DNA of 64,000 nt from Palsa-1033 sp963735455. Lineage in GTDB: Bacteria; Chloroflexota; Limnocylindria; Limnocylindrales; CSP1-4. Every line of letters begins with the position of its first letter. Position 1 is the first letter of the stretch. The notes under the pieces are model-generated. The model made no database searches. It had not been told where the DNA came from and saw only the letters and a program-made list of their open reading frames with translations. The stretch lies in assembly GCA_963735455.1 (NCBI GenBank), contig CAVTKZ010000001.1, positions 62,001-126,000 of the forward strand, read 5' to 3'. A program made the translations under genes and the position numbers. This document shows positions 1 to 7,365 of the stretch, piece after piece.

Positions 1-42
1 CGGAACGCGCTCGGCCACGGCCCGTTCGGAAGTCTCGGTCAC
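1..42 (-). CDS. 5' end of an unidentified gene running off the window
   Basis: Fourteen in-frame codons from a GTG at 42 to the window edge read V(M)-T-E-T-S-E-R-A-V-A-E-R-V-P. The call rests mainly on the upstream signal: TACACT lies six bases before the GTG, the same arrangement seen before many other genes here. No family can be recognised from 14 residues. Confidence 0.5.
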   Translation of the reverse strand, partial: MTETSERAVAERVP

Positions 43-48
43 CCCACA

Positions 49-54
49 AGTGTA
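49..54 (-). promoter_or_regulatory. -10 hexamer TACACT, leaderless-type
   Basis: TACACT, then 6 nt, then the GTG at 42. It matches the TAnnnT-N6-start arrangement found throughout the window. Confidence 0.5.
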
Positions 55-82
55 GTGCGAACACGAGCGAGCGCTGACGAAG

Positions 83-166
83 GCGCAGGCGGGGGCGCAG
101 GCGGGGGCGCAGGCCGGGGCGCTGGCCGGGACGCAGGCCGGGGCGCGGGCCGGGGCGCGCTCGGGG
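83..166. repeat. 12-bp tandem repeat, seven units
   Basis: Seven consecutive 12-base units close to GCGCAGGCCGGG (83-94, 95-106, 107-118, 119-130, 131-142, 143-154, 155-166). Units 1 and 2 are identical and the last is the most diverged. There is no convincing reading frame through it; it lies in the gap between the left-edge gene and the inverted-repeat element at 220. Confidence 0.8.
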
Positions 167-219
167 CGGCCGCTCCAGCGCTGAGGTGGTCCCATGAGGC
201 CGCTCGGCCCTGAAGGTGC

Positions 220-373
220 GGACGAATGTCGCTGGCAGACGCGCTACGCCCCGATTCGCGGCCGGTGGCGGCCGTGGTGGACGGACGCGGCCGGTTCCAC
301 GCACGAAACAGCCACTGGCGGGCCGCCCCCGCGGCCCGGCTTCGAGTAGTGCGTCTCCTGGCGACATTCGTCC
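220..373. repeat. inverted-repeat-bounded element, copy 1
   Basis: The left end starts GGACGAATGTCGC and the right end is its reverse complement. The pairing continues inward over about 28 bp with roughly four mismatches (shared inner AGACGC and CTAC). A second copy with the same ends and a shared internal CCCGATTCG lies at 53929-54094. There is no coding potential. The rest of 1-522 shows nothing else recognisable. Confidence 0.75.
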
Positions 374-510
374 CAACGTGGATGGAGCCGGCCGGGGAAC
401 CGAGCCGGACCCTTCGGCCCGCCGGTCCGGCGACTGGACCCGAGCCACTCCCGGCGGCTCGGCAAACGGGGCTGGAGCCGGCCGGGCCGAGCCGGCCCCG
501 GCGGCCCTGC

Positions 511-516
511 TAGGCT
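511..516 (+). promoter_or_regulatory. -10 hexamer TAGGCT, leaderless-type
   Basis: TAGGCT-N6-ATG(523). The gap has no Shine-Dalgarno. Confidence 0.6.
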
Positions 517-522
517 CGGGCG

Positions 523-1500
523 ATGGATCGCCGCCGCCTCGTGGGGGTGCTGCTGGTCATCGTCTCCGCGGCCTCATTCGGGTCAGGCGCCCTGTTCGCC
601 AAGCCCGTCTACGCCGATGGCGTCGGCTGGCTGACCCTGCTCGCATGGCGGTTCGGCATCGCGGCCGCCTTGTCGTGGGCCTGGCTCCTGCTTGATCGCG
701 GCCGCCAGGCCGGCCTGCGCCGGATCGATCGGCGGCAGCTGACCGTGGCGCTGGTCCTGGGCGTCGTCTACCTCGGCAACAGCAGCACCTATTACGCCGC
801 GCTGGAGACCGTCTCGGCGTCGCTCGCCGCACTCGTCGTCTACATCTATCCCGCGATCGTGGCCGTCCTGACACTGCGACTGGGCCGGCCGCTCGAAGGC
901 AGGCGGGCGTGGCTGGCCCTGGGCCTGGCGCTCGTCGGCGTGGTCCTGGCGATTGGCGGGATCCCGACGGGTACGGCCCCGCCCCTGATTGGCCTGCTCC
1001 AGGTGGTCGCCTCGCCGGTCATCTACTCGATCTGGATCGTCGCCCAGGCGCGCCTGTCAGGCGAACGCCAGGACCGGGTCGCCGATGCGGTCCTCGACGG
1101 GGCGGGTAGCGCAACGATGGCCGCCCTGATGATCACCTCGACGGCGATCGGCTTCTGGATCCTGGCCGTGGTCAGCGGTACGCCGGTCGAACCGGGCCAG
1201 ATCCCGGCCGACGCCTGGCCGGGAGTGATCGCCGTGGCCGTGATCAGCACGTTCGTGGCGATCCAGACGTTCTCAGCCGGGTCGCGCCGGATCGGCGCCG
1301 CCCAGGCGTCCCTGATCAGCACGGTTGAACCGGTCTGGACGATCTGCCTGGCGGCCCTCCTGCTCGGTGAACGCCTCGGCCCGGTCCAGCTGGCCGGCGG
1401 GGTCCTGGTGATCGGCGGCGTGGTCCTGGCCCAGCTCCGGCGCAGCGAGCCCGCGTCCGACCCGGGCGGCCTGGCCACGGTCCGCATCGCCGACGAGTAG
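523..1500 (+). CDS. EamA/DMT-superfamily permease
   Basis: A 325-residue integral membrane protein with about ten hydrophobic segments, the usual size of EamA (drug/metabolite transporter) permeases. It shows the two-fold EamA layout: an N-terminal half beginning with a small-residue-rich helix (LVIVSAASFGSGALFAKP) and a second half with the typical ISTVEPVWTICLAALLLGE signature near residues 265-285. It probably exports or imports a small metabolite; the substrate cannot be read from sequence. It starts at ATG 523 directly after a leaderless-type -10 box. It stands alone, as the next gene is more than 500 bases away and on the other strand. Confidence 0.9.
   Translation: MDRRRLVGVLLVIVSAASFGSGALFAKPVYADGVGWLTLLAWRFGIAAALSWAWLLLDRGRQAGLRRIDRRQLTVALVLGVVYLGNSSTYYAALETVSASLAALVVYIYPAIVAVLTLRLGRPLEGRRAWLALGLALVGVVLAIGGIPTGTAPPLIGLLQVVASPVIYSIWIVAQARLSGERQDRVADAVLDGAGSATMAALMITSTAIGFWILAVVSGTPVEPGQIPADAWPGVIAVAVISTFVAIQTFSAGSRRIGAAQASLISTVEPVWTICLAALLLGERLGPVQLAGGVLVIGGVVLAQLRRSEPASDPGGLATVRIADE
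1473..1491. repeat. 19-bp direct repeat, copy A
   Basis: GGCCACGGTCCGCATCGCC inside the last codons of the EamA gene is repeated exactly at 1822-1840. It marks a possible duplication or insertion junction. Confidence 0.7.
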
Positions 1501-1590
1501 CCCCGAGCGGGGCGTGGCGCCGCGGCGCGGAGTGGCGCGGCCGGAGGGAGTGGCGCGGCCGGGGGAGTGCGCGGCTCCTCGAGTCGGGCT

Positions 1591-1614
1591 GTTGTTGCAC
1601 CCAGAACAACAAAC
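1591..1614. promoter_or_regulatory. operator-like dyad, site 1
   Basis: Imperfect palindrome TTGTTG-N9-CAACAA (read on the minus strand). It is the reverse complement of the site at 1747-1770 with two mismatches over 24 bases. AT-rich and symmetric in a GC-rich gap, it looks like a repressor site. The regulator is unknown. Confidence 0.55.
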
Positions 1615-1746
1615 GGTCAATTCCAGCCCGGGAGAGGCCGATTTGCCCAGCTCGGGCGCCCAGACCATCCCGTGCCAAGCGTGCGACAGGATAAGTTCGT
1701 CGATCGAGGGGTGTCTCGACGACCGGATCCGAGGCCGCACAGGGCG

Positions 1747-1770
1747 GTTTGTTGTTCTGAGTACAACAAC
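1747..1770. promoter_or_regulatory. operator-like dyad, site 2
   Basis: TTGTTGT-N7-ACAACAA, with perfect 7-base arms. It is paired with the inverted near-copy at 1591-1614. The 132 bases between the two sites contain no gene that I can support. Confidence 0.6.
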
Positions 1771-1821
1771 GGCCTGGCGTCCTCGCGCCCCGGCGACGCG
1801 AGGCCCTGGGTGGCTTGGGCG

Positions 1822-1840
1822 GGCCACGGTCCGCATCGCC
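1822..1840. repeat. 19-bp direct repeat, copy B
   Basis: Exact second copy of the sequence at 1473-1491, placed just upstream of an orphan membrane-protein tail. Confidence 0.7.
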
Positions 1841-1856
1841 CCTCGTCGTCCTGTTC

Positions 1857-1964
1857 GTGATCGGGGTCGGCTTCTACCTGGCCGGGCGCACCGTTCGGCA
1901 GAAGATGGTCAACGTCTCCCTGGAGGACGACCAGCCGCTCGGCGCCGCCGGCTCGTCAACCTAG
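1857..1964 (+). pseudogene. orphan C-terminal membrane-protein tail
   Basis: A 35-codon frame from GTG 1857 to TAG 1962-1964. It encodes a short hydrophobic helix (IGVGFYLAG) followed by a polar tail ending QPLGAAGSST. It looks like the end of a larger membrane protein whose body is missing. The preceding 19 bases repeat the 3' end of the EamA gene, suggesting rearrangement. It could instead be a genuine small protein, but no ribosome-binding site or -10 box is evident. Confidence 0.35.
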
Positions 1965-1991
1965 CGCCGGCCGCTCTGGCGCAGCTCGAGG

Positions 1992-2011
1992 GACCCGGCT
2001 CAGGCCGGGTC
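1992..2011. terminator. hairpin terminator candidate
   Basis: GACCCGGC-TCAG-GCCGGGTC, an 8-bp perfect stem with a 4-base loop, located between the orphan tail (+) and the end of the homogentisate dioxygenase gene (-). It could serve both strands. There is no strong T-run. Confidence 0.55.
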
Positions 2012-2040
2012 TCTCGACGTTTCCGGGCACGGCTCCGGGA

Positions 2041-3264
2041 TCAGTCGGGGAATGCCTCCGGACCGCGCTCGACGAGCCGGCTGGCTTCATCCGAGCCGGG
2101 TTCGGGTGGCAGCCACGAATAGGGATAGCGATCGTCGTCGAGCTCGGCTGCCTGGCGGGTGATCCGCAGCGGCCGGAAGGTGTCGACCATCACCGCCAGC
2201 TCCTCGGTCCGTTCCTTGCCGATCGAGGCTTCGACCGTGCCCGGGTGGGGCCCGTGGGGAATGCCCGCCGGATGGACGGTGAACGACGAGATGTCCACGC
2301 CCCGCCGGCTCATGAAGTTGCCGGCGACGTAGTAGATCACCTCATCCGAGTTGATGTTCGAGTGGTTGTACGGCGCCGGGATCGACAGCGGGTGGTAGTC
2401 GAACTTGCGGGGCACGAACGAGCAGACCACGAAGTTGTGGCCCTGGAACGTCTGGTGGACGGGCGGCGGCTGGTGGACCCGGCCGGTGATCGGCTCGAAG
2501 TCGGCGATGTTGAAGGCGTACGGCCAGAGGTAGCCGTCCCAGCCCACGACGTCGAAGGGGTGGCTGGCGTAGTGGTAGCGGGTCAGCCGGCCGCGGGCCT
2601 TGACGTCGACCACGAACTCGCCGGTCGAGGTGTTCGGCGGCCGGAAGGCGGGCGTCCGGATGTCGCGCTGGGAATACGGGCTGTGCTCCAGGAGCTGGCC
2701 GTACTCGTTGCGATAGCGCTTGGGCGGCTCGAGCTCGCTGGGGCATTCCAGCCAGAGCATCCGCTGGGCCAAGCCCGGGTCGGGGGCCAGCCGCCAGGTG
2801 GTCCCGATGGGCAGGACGAGGTAGTCGCCGGGGCCATAGCGGAGGTCGCCGAAGACGGTCTCCAGGACGCCCTCGCCGGTGTGGACGTAGAGCATCTCGT
2901 CGCCCTCGCCGTTGCGGTAGAAGGCCGTCGCCGGCATCGCCTCGGCGGGCAGGCAGACGCCCATCGTCACGTCGGCGTTGAAGAACAGCGGGATTCGGCC
3001 CGAGAGCGCATCGCCGTGGGCCGCCAGCCCGCCCGTCTTGACCAGCCGGTGGCGGTGGACGCCGTCATCGGCCTCCTCGATCGCGATCGCGCCGCCCGGC
3101 TCGATCCGGTGGGTGCGCGTCGGCGGCTCGACATGATAGAGGAGCGAGCTCCGGCCGACGAACCCTTCGACCCCGAACAGCTCCTCGGAGTACAGCCCGC
3201 CATCGGGCGCCCGGTGCTGGGTGTGGCGCTTGTGGGGGACGCTGCCCTCGGCGACGTAGAACAT
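2041..3264 (-). CDS. hmgA: homogentisate 1,2-dioxygenase
   Basis: A 407-residue HGD-family protein that opens the ring of homogentisate to maleylacetoacetate in tyrosine/phenylalanine breakdown. Family hallmarks are the VHQTFQGHNFVVCSFVPR block (263-286), the NHSNINSDEV segment (300-309) and HPAGIPHGPHPG (331-342), which supply the iron ligands (His301, an acidic residue at 307/308, and His337 or His340 by comparison with HGD). It starts at ATG 3264, preceded by GAGGAGG and, further up, TAGGCT, so this gene has a short leader with a Shine-Dalgarno. It sits in a tyrosine-degradation cluster with an FAH-family hydrolase and HPPD. Confidence 0.93.
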   Translation of the reverse strand: MFYVAEGSVPHKRHTQHRAPDGGLYSEELFGVEGFVGRSSLLYHVEPPTRTHRIEPGGAIAIEEADDGVHRHRLVKTGGLAAHGDALSGRIPLFFNADVTMGVCLPAEAMPATAFYRNGEGDEMLYVHTGEGVLETVFGDLRYGPGDYLVLPIGTTWRLAPDPGLAQRMLWLECPSELEPPKRYRNEYGQLLEHSPYSQRDIRTPAFRPPNTSTGEFVVDVKARGRLTRYHYASHPFDVVGWDGYLWPYAFNIADFEPITGRVHQPPPVHQTFQGHNFVVCSFVPRKFDYHPLSIPAPYNHSNINSDEVIYYVAGNFMSRRGVDISSFTVHPAGIPHGPHPGTVEASIGKERTEELAVMVDTFRPLRITRQAAELDDDRYPYSWLPPEPGSDEASRLVERGPEAFPD

Positions 3265-3282
3265 GGCGGCCTCCTCTCGCCC

Positions 3283-3288
3283 AGCCTA
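3283..3288 (-). promoter_or_regulatory. -10 hexamer TAGGCT upstream of hmgA
   Basis: TAGGCT followed after about six bases by a GAGGAGG ribosome-binding site and ATG 3264. This would give a very short leader, in contrast to the leaderless genes. Confidence 0.45.
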
Positions 3289-3308
3289 GCGCCGGCTCGT
3301 CCGGGGCA

Positions 3309-3830
3309 TCAGCCGATCCCGGTTTGATCGCTGCGCCGTTCGAGCAGGACGACGTCGCGCCAGCGCCCCGTCCGGTCCCGGCCGAGCCGCTCCTGGACGC
3401 CGACCCGGCGGAAGCCGGCCGAGCGGTGGAGGGCCAGGCTGGCGGCATTCTCGACCAGGATCCCCGCCAGCAGCGTCCAGATGCCGGCCACCTCGGCGGC
3501 CTCGGTCAGGGCCCCGAGGAGGGCGCCGCCGACCCCCCGGCGCTGGGCGTCGGGGGCGACATACACGCTCAGCCAGGCGACGCCCGCATACACCGGCCGC
3601 CCGGAGTAGGGACTGAGGGCCACCCAGCCCAGGACCCGGTCGCGATCGAGGGCCACCAGCCGGCAGTCGGGCCGGTGGGCGTCGCTCCAGGTCGACCAGT
3701 CGGGGGCCGGCTCACGGTCGATCGTGGCGTTGCCGCCCAGGATGCCGGCCTCGTGGATCTCGCGGACCGCGGGCCAATGGCCCGGTCGCATCGGCTCGAT
3801 CCGCAGCCCGCCGGGCAACGACCGGCTCAC
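3309..3830 (-). CDS. GNAT N-acetyltransferase, phosphinothricin-acetyltransferase-like
   Basis: A 173-residue single-domain acetyltransferase. The acetyl-CoA-binding motif A is visible as VYVAPDAQRRGVGGALLGAL (about 95-115). The layout (REIHEAGI near 25, GWVALSPYSGRPVY near 70-85, final WRDVVLLERRS) resembles the Pat/Bar group that acetylates amino groups of phosphinothricin-like compounds. The native substrate is unknown. It overlaps the upstream FAH-family gene by four bases (ATGA), so it is translationally coupled to tyrosine degradation. No catabolic role follows from the fold itself. Confidence 0.8.
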   Translation of the reverse strand: MSRSLPGGLRIEPMRPGHWPAVREIHEAGILGGNATIDREPAPDWSTWSDAHRPDCRLVALDRDRVLGWVALSPYSGRPVYAGVAWLSVYVAPDAQRRGVGGALLGALTEAAEVAGIWTLLAGILVENAASLALHRSAGFRRVGVQERLGRDRTGRWRDVVLLERRSDQTGIG

Positions 3831-4858
3831 GCCGGGCGGGCCACGATCGGCGTCACCAGCGCGCCCAGGCGCTCGACGCGCAGGACCACCTCGTCGCCGG
3901 GCTCCAGGTAGCGGCCCAGGGTCTCCTCGCGGATCTCGAGCAGGCAGCCGCCGCCCACGGTGCCGCTGCCGACCAGGTCGCCCGGCCGCAGGCTGGCGTC
4001 GGCCGAGGCGCGAGCGAGCATCTGCCCGAACGAGAAGTGGATGTCGGTCCAGCTGCCCCGCGACAGCTCGACGCCGTTGACCTCGGCGGTGAGGGCCAGG
4101 GCCGGGCCATTCGAGCCTGGCCGGCGGGCATCGTCGAGCTCGTCGGGGGTGACCAGCCAGGGCCCGATCGATGACGCGAAGTCCTTGCCCTTGGCCGGTC
4201 CCAGGCGCACCGTCGTCTCCTCGCGCTGCAGGTCGCGGGCACTCCAGTCGTTGAGGATCAGGTAGCCGCCGATCGCCTCCTCGGCCCGCTCAGGCGGCAG
4301 GTCGCGGCCGGGCGTGTCGACGAGGGCACAGACCTCGAGCTCGTAGTCCAGCTCGGCCGAGCCGCGCGGCGCCCAGACCGGATCACCGGGCCCGCGGATC
4401 TCGGAGGTGTTGCTGAAGTAGAAGATCGGCAGCCGATACCAGGCCTCGGGCACCGGGCTGCCGCGGCGGGCCCACATCGTGGCCACGTGGCCCTCGAAGG
4501 CGTAGAAGTCGCGCAGGCTCGGAGGTCGGAGGATCGGCGGGCCGAAGCGCAGGTCGGCCGGGTCGAGGAGCGCATCGTCATCTGCATCGCGGGCGACGAA
4601 CGCCTCGACCAGCTCGGCCAGGGCGGCCACTCGCAGGCCGCTCGCCAGGTGGGCGTCGAGGGTGGTCAGCGGCGCCCGGTACAGGCTGGAGTTGTGGCCC
4701 CGGGCGGAATCGGCGCTCACCAGCCGCCGGCGGGCGAGCTCGAGATCGAGCCAGCGCTCCGGATCGACTCGCTGCCCGTTCTGCGAGACCCGGGCCGCGG
4801 CGAGGCGCCAGGGCGCCCCGGCCGGTGCGTGCAGCTCACGGACGTGGGCGAGGATCAT
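3827..4858 (-). CDS. fumarylacetoacetate hydrolase family protein
   Basis: From ATG 4858 the protein has 343 residues. It contains the FAH-fold core: YFSNTSEIRGPGDPVWAP, the metal-binding E-x-E region in ELDYELEVCALV, LNDWSARDLQREE, and GPAKGKDFASSIGPWLV. The family splits fumarylacetoacetate to fumarate and acetoacetate. A longer frame extends upstream, but ATG 4858 is chosen because TAGACT lies seven bases before it. Its place between HGD and HPPD supports a role as the last step of tyrosine degradation. No maleylacetoacetate isomerase is nearby, so it might accept maleylacetoacetate itself. Confidence 0.88.
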   Translation of the reverse strand: MILAHVRELHAPAGAPWRLAAARVSQNGQRVDPERWLDLELARRRLVSADSARGHNSSLYRAPLTTLDAHLASGLRVAALAELVEAFVARDADDDALLDPADLRFGPPILRPPSLRDFYAFEGHVATMWARRGSPVPEAWYRLPIFYFSNTSEIRGPGDPVWAPRGSAELDYELEVCALVDTPGRDLPPERAEEAIGGYLILNDWSARDLQREETTVRLGPAKGKDFASSIGPWLVTPDELDDARRPGSNGPALALTAEVNGVELSRGSWTDIHFSFGQMLARASADASLRPGDLVGSGTVGGGCLLEIREETLGRYLEPGDEVVLRVERLGALVTPIVARPA

Positions 4859-4865
4859 CGCCGAA

Positions 4866-4871
4866 AGTCTA
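4866..4871 (-). promoter_or_regulatory. -10 hexamer TAGACT, leaderless-type
   Basis: TAGACT-N7-ATG(4858). It decides the start of the FAH gene. Confidence 0.6.
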
Positions 4872-4904
4872 GCGAGGGCGGCGGCCACAAGGCACAGTCC
4901 GGGC

Positions 4905-5282
4905 ATGGCCCGCGCCCAGCGCAAGAGCTTCGAGCAGCCCGACCAGGTCCGCCAGTTTGGCCATGGCCGGCTCGAGGTCGCCCAGCTCGAGGATGGGGCG
5001 ATCGGCCGGATCGTCTACCAGCCGGGCTTTCGCTGGTCGGTCGACCTCAAGCCACTCGTAGGCACCGCCAGCTGTGACATCCGCCACCTGGGCGTCGTCA
5101 GCAGCGGCCGCCTCCACGTCAGGCTGGACGACGGCAGCGAGCTCGAAGTCGGGCCGGGCGACGCCTACCAGATCCCGCCCGGGCACGACGGCTGGGTGGT
5201 CGGCGACGAGCCCTTCGTGACGACCGAGTTCGCCAGGAGCTGGACCTACGCTGCGCCGGCCGGGGCGGACGAGCGGTCCTAG
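4905..5282 (+). CDS. small cupin-domain protein
   Basis: A 125-residue protein with one cupin barrel. Motif 1 covers ASCDIRHLGVVSSGRLHV and motif 2 ELEVGPGDAYQIPPGHDGWVVGDEP. The function is unknown; small cupins of this kind bind metals or small ligands. ATG 4905 is preceded by CACAGT six bases upstream, a degenerate form of the local -10. It is divergent from the FAH gene (46-base gap). Its TAG stop shares the tetranucleotide CTAG with the stop of the convergent HPPD gene. Confidence 0.75.
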   Translation: MARAQRKSFEQPDQVRQFGHGRLEVAQLEDGAIGRIVYQPGFRWSVDLKPLVGTASCDIRHLGVVSSGRLHVRLDDGSELEVGPGDAYQIPPGHDGWVVGDEPFVTTEFARSWTYAAPAGADERS

Positions 5283-6460
5283 AGGTTGCCCCGGCTGGCC
5301 TGCTCGCGCTCGATCGCCTCGAACAACGCCTTGAAGTTGCCCACCCCGAAGCCGCGCGAGCCGTGGCGCTCGATGATCTCGAAGAAAAAGGTCGGGCGGT
5401 CCTGGACCGGTCGGGTGAAGATCTGGAGGAGGTAGCCCTCCTCGTCCCGGTCGGCCTCGATGCCCAGCTCCTCGAGCGTCTCGATCGGCACCCCGACGTC
5501 GCCGACCCGCTCGGCCAGGCCGGCGTAATACTCGTGGGGCAGGCCCAGGAACTCGACCCCGTTGTCGCGCAGCTGCCGGACGGTGGTCACGATGTCTTCG
5601 GTGCGCAGGGCGATGTGCTGGCAGCCCGGGGTGAGGTACCAGTCCAGGAACTCCTGGATCTGGCTCTTCTTCTTGCCGGTGGCCGGCTCGTTGATCGGGA
5701 ACTTGATCCGGCCGTTGCCGTTGGTCATGACCTTGGACATCAGGGCCGAGTACTCGGTGTGGATCACCTTGTCGTCGTAGTGGATCAGCTGGGCGAAGCC
5801 GAGCACGTCGCGATAGAAGTCGACGAAGGTGTCCATCTCGCCCAGGCCCACGTTGCCGACGCAGTGGTCGACCTCGAGCAGGCTCAGGCCGCCGGCGGCC
5901 CGGGCGGGCCGCTTGACCGGCCGATAGCCGGGCGCGAAGACGCCCTGGTAGTCGTTCCGGTCGATGAACGAGTGGACCGTCTCGCCGTAGGTCCGGATCG
6001 TCGCCCGGCGGAGGCTGCCGTCCTCGCCGCCGTCGAGCTCGGTCGGGGGCAGGACGCCGATCGCGCCCCGGGCGGTCGTCTCGCGCCAGGCGCTCTCGAC
6101 GTCGTCGACGGCGAAGGCGATGTCATGGACGCCGTCGCCGTGCAGCCGGACGTGCTCGGCAATCTCGCCGTCGGGCGTGAGCGGCGCCGTGAACACGAAG
6201 CGGATTCCGTTCTGGACCATCACGTAGCTGGCCCGATCGCGGACCTTCGTCTCGAGGCCGCTGAAGGCGACCGGGCTGAAGCCCCACAGGGCCCGGTAGT
6301 AGGCCGACGCCTGGCGGGCGTTGCCTACCCAGAACTCGACGTGGTCGATGCCCTTGAGCGGCAGGAAGTCGGCCGCCTGGGCATAGGCATCCTTGTTGAC
6401 CCGGGCGCCCGCCTGGTTGGCGGTCCCGCGCGCCGCCTGGCGCTCAGCGGTCTCGGTCAT
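5279..6460 (-). CDS. hppD: 4-hydroxyphenylpyruvate dioxygenase
   Basis: A 393-residue two-domain vicinal-oxygen-chelate protein that converts 4-hydroxyphenylpyruvate to homogentisate. The three iron ligands are visible: His in LEVDHCVGNVG, His in PGCQHIALRTEDI and Glu in TFFFEIIERHG. The N-terminal domain starts at GIDHVEFWVGNA. ATG 6460 is taken because the family begins shortly before this first VOC domain; a frame extending to 6730 has no homologous content. A GGAGG lies about 12 bases upstream. It feeds homogentisate to the HGD encoded 2 kb away. Confidence 0.95.
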   Translation of the reverse strand: MTETAERQAARGTANQAGARVNKDAYAQAADFLPLKGIDHVEFWVGNARQASAYYRALWGFSPVAFSGLETKVRDRASYVMVQNGIRFVFTAPLTPDGEIAEHVRLHGDGVHDIAFAVDDVESAWRETTARGAIGVLPPTELDGGEDGSLRRATIRTYGETVHSFIDRNDYQGVFAPGYRPVKRPARAAGGLSLLEVDHCVGNVGLGEMDTFVDFYRDVLGFAQLIHYDDKVIHTEYSALMSKVMTNGNGRIKFPINEPATGKKKSQIQEFLDWYLTPGCQHIALRTEDIVTTVRQLRDNGVEFLGLPHEYYAGLAERVGDVGVPIETLEELGIEADRDEEGYLLQIFTRPVQDRPTFFFEIIERHGSRGFGVGNFKALFEAIEREQASRGNL

Positions 6461-6532
6461 GATCTGGCGCTGCCTCCGTGTGGCAAGCCGGGGCGCGGGT
6501 CGCCCGGGCAACCCGCCCGTCTGTGACCTCCG

Positions 6533-6538
6533 ACGATA
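6533..6538 (-). promoter_or_regulatory. possible -10 (TATCGT) for hppD
   Basis: TATCGT lies 72 bases before the HPPD start, back to back with the TACCAT of the divergent DinB gene. Confidence 0.35.
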
Positions 6539-6550
6539 CACCGCGGCCGG

Positions 6551-6556
6551 TACCAT
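6551..6556 (+). promoter_or_regulatory. -10 hexamer TACCAT, leaderless-type
   Basis: TACCAT-N6-GTG(6563). Confidence 0.55.
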
Positions 6557-6562
6557 GGCCCA

Positions 6563-7078
6563 GTGACCGACAGCCTTGACCCCGCCCGGCAGATCGGCCG
6601 GCTGGCCGCCGCGACGGCCGTGATCGCGAACCTGCGCGAGACGATCAACGCCGGTGAGCCGTGGCCGGTCAAAGCGGTCAGCGGCGATGGCCCGGAGGCC
6701 GAATGGGGGCCGCCCGAGGTCCTCGCCCACACGTCCGAGATGCTCCAGTACTGGCTGGGCGAGATCGAACGGGTCGTGGCCGGCAGCTCAGCCGGCCCGG
6801 CCGGGCCGGTGGCCTTCGGCCGGGTCAGCACGGACCCGCTCCGGACGCTCACGATCGAACGTGATCGGAGCCTGCCGACCGGCGAGCTGATCAGCCGGAT
6901 CCAGTCCAGCGCCGCCCGCTACGCAACCCGGCTGCCCGAGCTGTCGGCCGCCGACTGGCACAAGCCCGGTCTCCACCCGCGCCTGGGCGAGATGACCGTC
7001 GAGGCGATGCTCGAGCGCTTCGTGGTCAGCCATATCGAGGAGCACGCCGTCCAGTTGCGGGCCGCCCTGGCGGGCTGA
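6563..7078 (+). CDS. DinB-like four-helix protein
   Basis: A 171-residue helical protein. The DinB/YfiT-type metal site is suggested by His in VLAHTSEMLQYW (about 55) and the H-x3-H in VVSHIEEHAVQLR near the C terminus (about 160). Many such proteins use a thiol cofactor such as bacillithiol or mycothiol, but the reaction here is unknown. The start is GTG 6563, set by a leaderless-type -10 box. It is divergent from hppD with a 102-base gap. Confidence 0.7.
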   Translation: MTDSLDPARQIGRLAAATAVIANLRETINAGEPWPVKAVSGDGPEAEWGPPEVLAHTSEMLQYWLGEIERVVAGSSAGPAGPVAFGRVSTDPLRTLTIERDRSLPTGELISRIQSSAARYATRLPELSAADWHKPGLHPRLGEMTVEAMLERFVVSHIEEHAVQLRAALAG

Positions 7079-7240
7079 GCGGTCGGTTGCCCAGGCGCGT
7101 TCCTGGGCCGCCTTGAAGGCCGTGGTGCGGCCGGGCAACTCCCTCGACTTGCGCCCCCCGACTGGTACTCCCGGCGGATGGTCGGAGCGCGCTGCGAGGG
7201 CCACGATCCAGGTAGAGACGACGTTCGTCTTCTGAGGACC

Positions 7241-7335
7241 TGACCGTCCAGGGCAAACCCGTCGCGAGGCGGGGACGCAAAGCCAGGGACCTCCGCAGCG
7301 CGCGGAGGCGGCCCAGCCGCCGGCGGGGATCTGCA
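7241..7335 (+). ncRNA. GEMM-I riboswitch (c-di-GMP-I class)
   Basis: The core contains AGGGCAAACC, a hairpin CCCGTC-GCGA-GGCGGG with a GNRA tetraloop (7258-7273), then GGGGACGCAAAGCC (7271-7284), followed by a second hairpin CTCCGC-N5-GCGGAG (7291-7307). This order (GGGCAAACC, GNRA-capped stem, GGGACGCAAAGCC, second stem) is the hallmark of the GEMM-I aptamer, which binds c-di-GMP or, in a subgroup, cyclic GMP-AMP. It lies about 30 bases before a 32-codon membrane-peptide gene. The remainder of 7079-7240 shows nothing recognisable. The outer boundaries are approximate. Confidence 0.85.
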
Positions 7336-7365
7336 GCCGTTCACACGGATTGGTTGGATCTCGAC

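Noticed and set aside
220..373. Integron attC site or tRNA-like structure
   Set aside because: No conserved attC core sites, integrase or tRNA features; only long imperfect inverted repeats and a homologous copy elsewhere.
216..695. Protein-coding frames in the first 500 bases
   Set aside because: They overlap the inverted-repeat element and the EamA gene, have low-complexity Arg/Gly/Pro composition and no start signal.
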